From Candidatus Elarobacter sp. (GTDB taxonomy: Bacteria; Vulcanimicrobiota; Vulcanimicrobiia; Vulcanimicrobiales; Vulcanimicrobiaceae), in the NCBI GenBank assembly GCA_030150085.1, contig JASLGJ010000112.1, forward strand, positions 1 to 7,898: DNA of 7,898 bases, written 5' to 3'. Positions 1 through 5,543 of the stretch are shown here, piece by piece; positions within the stretch are counted from its first letter, which is position 1; each line of letters starts with the position of its first letter. Below the pieces are notes generated by a model. It was not told the DNA's origin. It worked only from the letters and a program-made list of their open reading frames with translations, and made no database searches. Position numbers and translations under genes: made by a program.

Positions 1-55
1 CGATTCAGTTCGCGCGCCCCGCGGCCGATAGGGTGGACAAGGGGCTGGCCAGCGG

Positions 56-1222
56 GTGTTAGAGCGCGGGCGTTTTCGTCGTCGCCGCCCCACGCCATCA
101 CAAGGGTACCCTCGTTTGTCCGCTTCGCTGCCTGCCGACCGTCTGGACTCGACCGCGCCGAGCGCCGAGGAGCGCGTCGCGCTGCTCGCCGCGCGCCTGG
201 CCGAGGTCGAGCGCGAGCGCGACTTCTATGCCGAGCAGAGCGCCGAGCTGCTGATCCTGCAGCAGATCTTCACCACCCTCAACTCCGCGCTCGGCGTCGA
301 CGACATCCTGGCGATGGTGCTGCGCGGCATCCGCGAGGCGCTGCGCTTCGGGCGGATCGTGCTGTTCGACGTGAGCGGCGAAACGGTGCAGCGCTCGCTG
401 GAGAGCAGCGGGGCGCAGGGCGTCCTGCCCGCCGCCGACGCGCGCGCCTTCCGGTCCACCGACACCCTGCGCGCGCTGGCGGCGGGCACGGCAACCTTCG
501 CGATCGGGACGGCGAGCGACGGCGAGTCGCCGCTGGCCGACGGCGACGGCCCCTACTGCCTGGTTCCGCTGGTCAGCCGCGGCGCGGTGCGCGGCATCCT
601 CTACGCCGACCGGCCGCCGTCCGAGACGATCTCGGAGTACCAGCTCCAGATCCTGTTCGACTTCGGCACGCAGGCCGCGATCGCGCTCGAGAACGCGCGC
701 CTGCACGCCGAGTCGGCCCGGCTGCTGGAGGAGACGCGCGCCTTGGCCTCGACCGACGCGCTGACCGGGCTGCTCAACCGCCGCGCGCTGACCGAGCAGC
801 TCGAGCGCGAGCTGTGGAACGCCGCGCGCTACCGCGCCCTGACGGCGGTCGTGCTGCTCGACCTCGACGACCTCAAGCGGATCAACGACGAGGGCGGGCA
901 CGCCGCCGGCGACGCGGCGCTGCAGCGCTTCGCCGACGCGCTGCGCAGTGCCGCGCGCAAGGGCGACATCGTGGCGCGCTACGCGGGCGACGAGTTCGTG
1001 GTGGCGATGGCGCAAGCCGACCACGGCGCCGCCGAGACCGCGCTCGAGCGCATCTACGGCGCGGTGCGCGAAGCGGGCCTGCGCTGCTCGGCCGGGGTCG
1101 CGGTCTTCCCGATCGACGGCTCCGACGTGCCCGCCCTGATCGCCGCCGCCGACCGCGCGCTCTACACCGCCAAGCGCACCGGCAAGGACCGCTACGCCTT
1201 CAACAGCATCGTGATTCGCTGA
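56..1222 (+). CDS. GAF-GGDEF diguanylate cyclase
   Basis: Predicted cytoplasmic enzyme that makes cyclic di-GMP from two GTP. The 388 residues read in order: an Arg-rich start (1-20), a short coiled coil (about 38-60), a GAF sensory domain (about 62-215, ending in the typical FGTQAAIALENARL helix), a linker helix, and a GGDEF domain (about 228-385). Visible hallmarks are DALTGLLNRR (234-243), the metal/GTP segment DLDDLKRINDEGGH (269-282) and active-site AGDEF (310-314), an Ala variant of GGDEF usually compatible with activity. RKGD (301-304) lies exactly five residues before AGDEF and matches the RxxD product-inhibition site. No EAL domain or membrane segment is seen. The GTG start at 56 has AAGGGG 11 bases upstream. 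A TTG at 116 with AAGGG nine bases upstream is an equally good start and would remove the odd Arg-rich tail. The GAF ligand is unknown. Confidence 0.93.
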   Translation: MLERGRFRRRRPTPSQGYPRLSASLPADRLDSTAPSAEERVALLAARLAEVERERDFYAEQSAELLILQQIFTTLNSALGVDDILAMVLRGIREALRFGRIVLFDVSGETVQRSLESSGAQGVLPAADARAFRSTDTLRALAAGTATFAIGTASDGESPLADGDGPYCLVPLVSRGAVRGILYADRPPSETISEYQLQILFDFGTQAAIALENARLHAESARLLEETRALASTDALTGLLNRRALTEQLERELWNAARYRALTAVVLLDLDDLKRINDEGGHAAGDAALQRFADALRSAARKGDIVARYAGDEFVVAMAQADHGAAETALERIYGAVREAGLRCSAGVAVFPIDGSDVPALIAAADRALYTAKRTGKDRYAFNSIVIR

Positions 1223-1229
1223 GCATCGG

Positions 1230-1259
1230 ACACGGCTTGCGGCGCCGTGCGCGCCGTGT
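1230..1259 (+). other. Short inverted repeat after the diguanylate cyclase gene
   Basis: Seven-base perfect inverted repeat, ACACGGC (1230-1236) and GCCGTGT (1253-1259). An alternative tighter hairpin pairs CACGGC with GCCGTG at 1244-1249. It starts eight bases after the cyclase stop codon. It could slow or end transcription, but no T-run follows, so it is not a convincing intrinsic terminator. It also overlaps a weak promoter-like pair (TTGCGG at 1237, TAAGGT at 1260, 17-bp spacer) that could serve the next gene. Confidence 0.25.
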
Positions 1260-1325
1260 TAAGGTCGTGCAACGATTGCATTCCTGCCGCACGCCGCTCC
1301 GGGTGGCGACCGAGGAGAGTGTCTT

Positions 1326-2093
1326 TTGCTGCGCAAGGCCGCGTTCGCCATCGCAACGGTCATCGCGCTCGCGGCGTTCAGCGCCGTTCCGAGCCGGGCC
1401 GCCGTCTACTCGACCGTGAACCAGATCACGACCATCTCGTACGCGCCCGACTCGTACGTGATCGGCAACGCCTATCCGAACTGGACCGACGTCATTCAAG
1501 GTCCCGCCCAGTACAACAGCGGCAACGGCATCTACTACCGCTGGGGCTATCTGTTCGGGCCGAGCTTCGACTTCTGCGCCTGGATCAACGACGGCGCGAA
1601 GACCTCGTACGGCTCGACCGTCGCCAACCGCTGCGGCAACCCGCAGCAGATCGACACCCCGTACTTCCTGACCACGTTCACCGACGGCTGGCACAACAGC
1701 CTCGCGACCGACGGCTCGACCACGTACTACTCCACCGGGATGGCGAACTGCAGCGACCACAACGGCTACGGCAACGTCGAGCCGTGGCGCGTGCCCGCGA
1801 CGCCCGGCAGCACCTTCGCCATCCCGACCTACTTCCAAGTGAAGTGGCGCTACATCAGCAAGGACGGGAACTGGACGCTGATCCGCGATCCCAACCCGCA
1901 GGCCGGCCAGCCGAACTGGTACTTCGTCAGCAGCGCGTGCATCACGAGCTACCCCGACGCGCTCTACCAGCCCAACGGCGCGGCGACCGTGAACAACAGC
2001 CGCCCGATGCTCGTGCCGACCGCGCAGGTGCGCCGCATCGACGCGATGACGCCGCGCTTCCCGGCGACGTTCCCGCGCCGCACGCCCTTCTGA
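1326..2093 (+). CDS. Secreted four-cysteine protein of unknown function
   Basis: 255 residues with a clear Sec signal peptide: MLRK, a hydrophobic core (about 5-20), and likely cleavage near SRAA (23-26). The mature part is rich in Tyr, Trp, Asn, Ser and Thr, suggesting an extracellular or periplasmic beta-rich fold. It holds exactly four cysteines (84, 103, 142, 205), which could form two disulfides. I see no catalytic motif and no family I can name. The pattern of scattered Trp and Tyr with Asn/Gly turns (for example GNAYPNW and YYRWGYLFGP) fits a small secreted binding or wall-associated domain, but that is a guess. The TTG start is supported by GAGGAGA at 1312-1318, eight bases upstream, and by the signal peptide beginning right at this codon. 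The C-terminus is basic and Pro-rich (RFPATFPRRTPF). It converges with the methyltransferase gene 27 bases away. Confidence 0.8.
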   Translation: MLRKAAFAIATVIALAAFSAVPSRAAVYSTVNQITTISYAPDSYVIGNAYPNWTDVIQGPAQYNSGNGIYYRWGYLFGPSFDFCAWINDGAKTSYGSTVANRCGNPQQIDTPYFLTTFTDGWHNSLATDGSTTYYSTGMANCSDHNGYGNVEPWRVPATPGSTFAIPTYFQVKWRYISKDGNWTLIRDPNPQAGQPNWYFVSSACITSYPDALYQPNGAATVNNSRPMLVPTAQVRRIDAMTPRFPATFPRRTPF

Positions 2094-2120
2094 GCGCGGC
2101 CGCGGCGAGTACCGTTCCGG

Positions 2121-2945
2121 CTACGAGCCGTGAGGGCAGCGGGCGTATGCGACGAGCTCGTGGCGCTCGGTGCGGTCGATGAACGCGGGCTCGCCGCGCA
2201 GGCCGAGCATCGCGGCCGTCACGGCCAGCTCGGGCTCGACGCGCTCGCCCAGGCGCGCGCGCAGCGCGTCGCGCGCGTCCCAGCGCGCTTGGTGCTTGGC
2301 GCGCATGTGGGAGCGCCAGGCGGCGGTGACGTCGAGCTCCGCCGCGAGCACGAAGCCGGCGCGGTCCAGGAACGGCGCCCACGGCCGCCGCTCCCCGTCG
2401 CGCGCGTCCTCGCCGAGCGGCTGGAAGGCGGTGAAGACCAGCACCGCGCCGGGGCGGAGCACGCGCCGCAGCTCGGCCAGCGCGGCCGCGCGGTCGGGCT
2501 TGAGGTACAGCGCGTCGACCGAGACGCAGGCTCCGGCGTACGCCTCGGGCAGGCCGGTGCGCGCGAACGTGCCGGTGTAGAACGACGCCCGGCGCGCGAG
2601 CGCGGCGTGGCGCTCGCGCGCGAGGCGGATCGCGACGCCGGAGAAGTCGATCCCGACGACCTCCGCCTCGGCGCGCTCGGCCAGCAGCACGCCGTACCCG
2701 CCCGTGCCGCAGCCGAGGTCGAGCAGATGCCGCTCCGTCCCGCGCCCGGCGGCGTCGGCCGCGTCCAGCGCCTCGCGCACCAGCGCGGCGTGCCGCTCGA
2801 TCTGGTTCGCGCTCAGGTACGCGCCGCAGTCGAGCGCGGCCAGCCGCGGTTCGAGGCAGCGCGCGTCGAACGCCGCCAGCTCGTCGTTCGTCCAGCGGCG
2901 CCGGTACACGCCGTCGAAGGTCTGCGGGAGCACCACGCCGCGCAC
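2121..2945 (-). CDS. SAM-dependent class I methyltransferase, last gene of the repeat-peptide operon
   Basis: 274-residue protein with a Rossmann-type methyltransferase core. Motif I is LLDLGCGTGGYG (74-85), the acidic ribose-binding strand is VVGIDFS (96-102), and the later strand and helix run VDALYLKP to LRRVLRPGAVLVFTAF (143-174). The N-terminal 70 residues and C-terminal 90 residues are family-specific and presumably choose the substrate; I cannot assign one from sequence. The GTG start lies seven bases after the stop of the diiron gene. Its ribosome binding site (CGGAG, 2956-2960) sits inside the last codons of that gene, so the two are probably translationally coupled. From its position as third gene after a repeat peptide and a diiron enzyme, I infer that it methylates that peptide or an intermediate, but a small-molecule methyltransferase is also possible. 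The gene looks intact. Confidence 0.87.
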   Translation of the reverse strand: MRGVVLPQTFDGVYRRRWTNDELAAFDARCLEPRLAALDCGAYLSANQIERHAALVREALDAADAAGRGTERHLLDLGCGTGGYGVLLAERAEAEVVGIDFSGVAIRLARERHAALARRASFYTGTFARTGLPEAYAGACVSVDALYLKPDRAAALAELRRVLRPGAVLVFTAFQPLGEDARDGERRPWAPFLDRAGFVLAAELDVTAAWRSHMRAKHQARWDARDALRARLGERVEPELAVTAAMLGLRGEPAFIDRTERHELVAYARCPHGS

Positions 2946-2952
2946 GCGCCCG

Positions 2953-3711
2953 CTACTCCGAGGCGAACGTGCCGGCGCCGACTTCCCGCAGCGTGATCGC
3001 GTTGAACTCGGCCAGCCGCGCGTTCATCACCGCGCCCAGCGCGGGGGCGTTCGCGGCGGCGCGGTCGACGATCCGCGCGGTGTAGGCGATGTGCCGCGTC
3101 TCGTCGGCGAGCAGCGCGTCGAGCACGGCCTGCAGCCGGGGGCGGTTCTCTTCGGGGCAGAACACCGCCAGCACCGGGCGCATCAGCAGCTGGTGGATGC
3201 GGGTGCGGATCTCGCCGAGGTTCATCTGCACGATCTCGTCGTGGACGAGCGCCTCGGGCGACGGCGCCGAGGCGGGCGGCACGTCGCGCTCGCCGTAGCC
3301 CGGCGAGAGCGCGCGGAACTGCGCCAGCAGCGCCTCGTCGGCGGCCTCGGGAAACGCCAGCTCCAGCAGCGCGACGTAGAACCGGGCGTGGCGCGACTCG
3401 TCGACCGCGTGCCGGCGGACCTGCGCCGCGACGTCGCGGTCGGCGGCCCGCCCGGCCAGGCTCCACAGCTTGCGCGAGCCCTCGCCCTCCTTCGCCGCGT
3501 TGGCGACGAGCGAGCGCGCCAGCCAGCCGGGATCGCTGGCCACCGCGCGGTAGCGGTTGCCGTACCAGGCCATGCCGTAGGGCGGCGGGGCGAGCGCGCA
3601 GGCCTCGGCCAGCATCCGCTCGTAGCGCGCGAGCGGCTCGACGCCGGCCTCGCGCAGCGCCTCGACGGTCAGCGCGGGGACCGGGCTCGCGCCGGCGAGC
3701 TGCGCGGTCAC
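2953..3711 (-). CDS. Ferritin-like diiron protein, putative peptide-modifying oxygenase
   Basis: 252 residues, mostly helical, with the ligand pattern of the ferritin-like diiron superfamily: a first Glu (E75 or E77 in KEGEGSRKLW), a DESRH motif (104-108), a third-helix Glu (E159 or E167), and a DETRH motif (203-207). ExxH pairs in the second and fourth helices are the classic carboxylate-bridged two-iron site used to activate oxygen (hydroxylation, N-oxygenation, desaturation) or to store iron. The length and lack of a short ferritin bundle favour an enzyme over a storage protein. The start is chosen as GTG at 3711. That gives a GTGA overlap with the TGA of the repeat-peptide gene, and the 252 residues begin TAQLAGASP. 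The frame stays open upstream to about 4047, but that part reads the repeat array out of frame and precedes the promoter. The coupling suggests that it acts on the repeat peptide. Exact family (AurF-like, MiaE-like or other) is unresolved. Confidence 0.82.
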   Translation of the reverse strand: MTAQLAGASPVPALTVEALREAGVEPLARYERMLAEACALAPPPYGMAWYGNRYRAVASDPGWLARSLVANAAKEGEGSRKLWSLAGRAADRDVAAQVRRHAVDESRHARFYVALLELAFPEAADEALLAQFRALSPGYGERDVPPASAPSPEALVHDEIVQMNLGEIRTRIHQLLMRPVLAVFCPEENRPRLQAVLDALLADETRHIAYTARIVDRAAANAPALGAVMNARLAEFNAITLREVGAGTFASE

Positions 3712-3953
3712 TCTCTGCCGAACGGCGCGTTGCAGGCGGTGAAGGGCGCGTTGCACGCGGTGAACGGGGCGTTGCAGGCCGTGAAGGGCGCATTGCAGGC
3801 CACGAACGGCGCGTTGCAGGCCACGAAGTCGACCAGGAACTCGCCCCCGACCACGCGCCCGGAGAGGCGGACCTTGCGCCCGCCGGCCAGCGCCTCGAGC
3901 GCGCGGCGGTGCTCGTCGGCGAGCTTGAAAGAGATCGGCTCGTTCTTCGCCAT
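3708..3953 (-). CDS. Repeat peptide with five (V/T)ACNAPF units, candidate RiPP precursor
   Basis: 81-residue protein. Residues 1-43 look like a leader: polar start MAKNEPISFK, an amphipathic helix (about 11-23, LADEHRRALEALA), then two beta-strands around a GG turn (28-43, KVRLSGRVVGGEFLVDF). Residues 44-78 are five uninterrupted heptads, VACNAPF twice then TACNAPF three times, followed by GRE and stop. There are five Cys, one per unit, and none in the leader. ATG at 3953 is the chosen start, with GGGGAG (3961-3966) seven bases upstream. An ATG two codons earlier is too close to that site, and a longer open frame to 4031 would begin before the predicted transcript. The stop overlaps the start of the diiron gene. 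Layout and neighbours resemble a multi-core RiPP precursor. Alternatives are a metal-binding Cys repeat or a small structural protein. I do not recognise the family. Confidence 0.78.
   Translation of the reverse strand: MAKNEPISFKLADEHRRALEALAGGRKVRLSGRVVGGEFLVDFVACNAPFVACNAPFTACNAPFTACNAPFTACNAPFGRE
3720..3824 (-). repeat. Five tandem 21-nt coding repeats
   Basis: Five contiguous in-frame 21-base units, in coding order at 3804-3824, 3783-3803, 3762-3782, 3741-3761 and 3720-3740. Codons 2 to 7 always give ACNAPF. Differences there are all silent third-position changes (Ala GCC/GCG, Asn AAC/AAT, Pro CCG/CCC). Only codon 1 changes the residue: GTG in the first two units, ACG or ACC in the last three. 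Pro codons alternate CCG, CCC, CCG, CCC, CCG along the array, which hints at duplication of a two-unit block. Confidence 0.95.
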
Positions 3954-3960
3954 GACCATT

Positions 3961-3966
3961 CTCCCC
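3961..3966 (-). promoter_or_regulatory. Ribosome binding site deciding the repeat-peptide start
   Basis: GGGGAG on the minus strand. It is seven bases from ATG 3953 but only one base from ATG 3959, so it supports the shorter protein. Confidence 0.65.
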
Positions 3967-3979
3967 GGCACGAGAAATG

Positions 3980-4002
3980 CTCGGTCGATCAGCTCTACCG
4001 AG
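3980..4002 (-). promoter_or_regulatory. Inverted repeat at the predicted transcription start of the repeat-peptide operon
   Basis: Perfect six-base arms CTCGGT and ACCGAG separated by 11 bases. The outer edge is at 4002, next to the start site near 4003 expected from the -10 box. It could be an operator for a dimeric regulator or a hairpin at the 5' end of the mRNA. Short arms like this can occur by chance. Confidence 0.35.
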
Positions 4003-4009
4003 GAAACGG

Positions 4010-4038
4010 ATCGTAGGCTCCAAACCGGCACTTGTCAA
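4010..4038 (-). promoter_or_regulatory. Sigma-70-type promoter for the repeat-peptide operon
   Basis: On the minus strand, a perfect -35 box TTGACA (4033-4038) is followed by a 17-base spacer and -10 box TACGAT (4010-4015, four of six matches with the key first, second and last bases). The expected transcription start is near 4003, leaving a leader of about 50 bases before ATG 3953. It fits the operon and argues against starts further upstream. Confidence 0.65.
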
Positions 4039-4061
4039 GCGCCGCACGTCCCGGACCGGTG

Positions 4062-4070
4062 TGCTATCAT
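4062..4070 (+). promoter_or_regulatory. Extended -10 promoter for the aminotransferase gene
   Basis: TGCTATCAT matches the extended -10 pattern TGnTATAAT at all but one position. No good -35 is seen 16 to 18 bases upstream, which is tolerable for extended -10 promoters. The expected transcription start (about 4076-4078) coincides with the likely GTG start codon at 4077, so the mRNA may be leaderless. Confidence 0.45.
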
Positions 4071-4076
4071 CCGGGC

Positions 4077-5420
4077 GTGATCGAGACGCGCAAGACCATC
4101 GCGCTGCGGACCGCCATTCCGGGGCCCAGATCGCGGGCGCTGGGCGAGCGGCGCGCGGCCGCCGTCGCGCGCGGGGTGGCGAGCGGGCTGCCGGTGTACG
4201 CCGCGGCGGCCCGCGGCGCGACCCTGACCGACGTCGACGGCAACGTGTTCCTCGACTTCACCGGCGGGATCGGGGTGCAGAACGCCGGCCACACTCCGGC
4301 AACGGTCACGGCCGCGATCGCCGCGCAGGCGGCGCGCTTCGTCCACACCTGCTTCATGGTCGCGCCGTACGAGCCGTACGTCGCGGTGTGCGAGCGGCTG
4401 GCCCGCCTGGCGCCCGGGTCCTCGCCCAAGAAGGCGGCGCTGTTCACCAGCGGCGCGGAGGCGCTGGAGAACGCGGTCAAGATCGCGCGCGCGCACACCG
4501 GGCGCGACGCGGTCGTCGTCTTCAGCCACGGCTACCACGGGCGCACCAACCTGACCATGGCGATGACCGCCAAGAACGCGCCCTACAAGCGCGGCTTCGG
4601 GCCGTTCGCGCCGGAGATCTACCGCGCGCCGCTGCCCTACCCGTTCCGCGGCGTGTCCACCGAGCTCGCGCTGGCCCGGCTGGAGGAGCTGGTCGAGGTC
4701 GAGATCGGGGCGGAGCGGCTGGCCGCGATCGTGATCGAGCCGGTCGCCGGCGAGGGCGGCTTCATCCCCGTGCCGTTCGATTTCTTGCGGGCGATCCGCG
4801 CGCTGTGCGACCGCGGCGGCGCGGTGATGGTGGCCGACGAGGTGCAGACCGGCTTCGGGCGCACCGGCACGATGTTCGCCTGCGAGCAGGCGGAGGTCGA
4901 GCCGGACCTGATCGCGGTCGCGAAGTCGATCGCGGCCGGGCTGCCGCTCTCGGGCGTGGTCGGCAAGGCCGAGATCATGGACGCGCCCGGGCCGAGCGGG
5001 CTGGGCGGCACCTACGGCGGCAACCCGGTCGCCTGCGCGGCCGCGCTCGAGGCGATGACGCTGATCGAGGACCCGGCCTTTCTGGCCCGCGCGCGGCGGA
5101 TCGGCGAGACGGTGACGGCCCGCTTCCGGGCCTGGCAGCGCCGCTTCCCGGCGCTCGGCGACGTGCGCGGGATCGGCCCGATGGTGGCCTTCGAGCTGGT
5201 CGCGGACGACGCCGCGCGCACGCCCGACGGCGCGCTGGCGTCGCGCATCCACCGCGCCGCGTACGAGCGCGGGCTGCTGCTGGTCAAGGCCGGCACCTAC
5301 GACAACGTGATCCGCTTCCTCGCGCCGCTGGTGATCACCGACGAGCAGCTCGCCGAGGGACTCGCCGTGCTGGAGGACGCGCTGATCGAAGCGACCGGAG
5401 TGACCGGAGCGACCGAGTAG
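4077..5420 (+). CDS. gabT: Class III aminotransferase, 4-aminobutyrate transaminase type
   Basis: 447-residue PLP enzyme of fold type I, class III. It is predicted to move the amino group of 4-aminobutyrate (or a similar omega-amino acid such as 5-aminovalerate) to 2-oxoglutarate, giving succinate semialdehyde and glutamate. Visible motifs: SGAEALENAVKIAR for PLP phosphate binding (125-138), YHGRT (153-157), IEPVAGEGG (220-228), DEVQTGFGRTG with the PLP-nitrogen Asp (254-264), the Schiff-base lysine in AVAKS (K283), and GGTYGGNP (310-317). Length and motif spacing match GabT. GTG 4077 is preferred: a TTG at 4032 would add 15 unlike residues and lies upstream of the extended -10 box. No ribosome binding site is seen before 4077, consistent with leaderless translation. 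The C-terminus (GVTGATE) comes from a small 9-base microrepeat. The downstream uptake genes suggest import and catabolism of an amino acid. Exact substrate is inferred. Confidence 0.9.
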   Translation: MIETRKTIALRTAIPGPRSRALGERRAAAVARGVASGLPVYAAAARGATLTDVDGNVFLDFTGGIGVQNAGHTPATVTAAIAAQAARFVHTCFMVAPYEPYVAVCERLARLAPGSSPKKAALFTSGAEALENAVKIARAHTGRDAVVVFSHGYHGRTNLTMAMTAKNAPYKRGFGPFAPEIYRAPLPYPFRGVSTELALARLEELVEVEIGAERLAAIVIEPVAGEGGFIPVPFDFLRAIRALCDRGGAVMVADEVQTGFGRTGTMFACEQAEVEPDLIAVAKSIAAGLPLSGVVGKAEIMDAPGPSGLGGTYGGNPVACAAALEAMTLIEDPAFLARARRIGETVTARFRAWQRRFPALGDVRGIGPMVAFELVADDAARTPDGALASRIHRAAYERGLLLVKAGTYDNVIRFLAPLVITDEQLAEGLAVLEDALIEATGVTGATE

Positions 5421-5543
5421 CTCCGCCGAGCCGGCCGGACCACCCGTCGCCCGGCGGCCGAGCGAGCGAAAGGACTTCCGCGCTCGCCCCGAACAGCAGA
5501 TCGACACGTTTTCGCGGGTGCGTCCGACACCGAGGAGGCTCTC

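Noticed and set aside
98..1024. Minus-strand open frame opposite the diguanylate cyclase
   Set aside because: It is an antisense shadow of a gene with unmistakable GAF and GGDEF features.
2094..2120. Bidirectional terminator between the converging secreted-protein and methyltransferase genes
   Set aside because: Only 27 bases, with a GCGGCCGC palindrome but no usable stem-loop followed by a T-run on either strand.
3720..3824. Tandem 21-nt repeats as a CRISPR array
   Set aside because: The units are contiguous with no spacers, and they encode a constant heptapeptide in frame.
3712..4047. N-terminal extension of the diiron protein reading through the repeat array as LQRAVRG-like repeats
   Set aside because: It is out of frame with the ACNAPF peptide. 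Silent changes fall at third positions only in the peptide frame, and the extension would start upstream of the predicted transcription start.
4032..4070. TTGTCA (4032-4037) as the -35 partner of TATCAT (4065-4070) for the aminotransferase
   Set aside because: The spacer would be 27 bases. The hexamer is better explained as the reverse complement of the TTGACA box of the divergent operon.
5391..5417. 9-base microrepeat (GACCGGAGC-like, about three copies) at the end of the aminotransferase gene
   Set aside because: Likely local slippage in a tolerant C-terminal tail. It is too short and degenerate to call a functional element.
5421..5543. Terminator or small gene between the aminotransferase and binding-protein genes
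   Set aside because: GC-rich imperfect dyads near 5430-5460 have no T-run, and no open frame with a start and ribosome binding site is present apart from the binding-protein gene itself.
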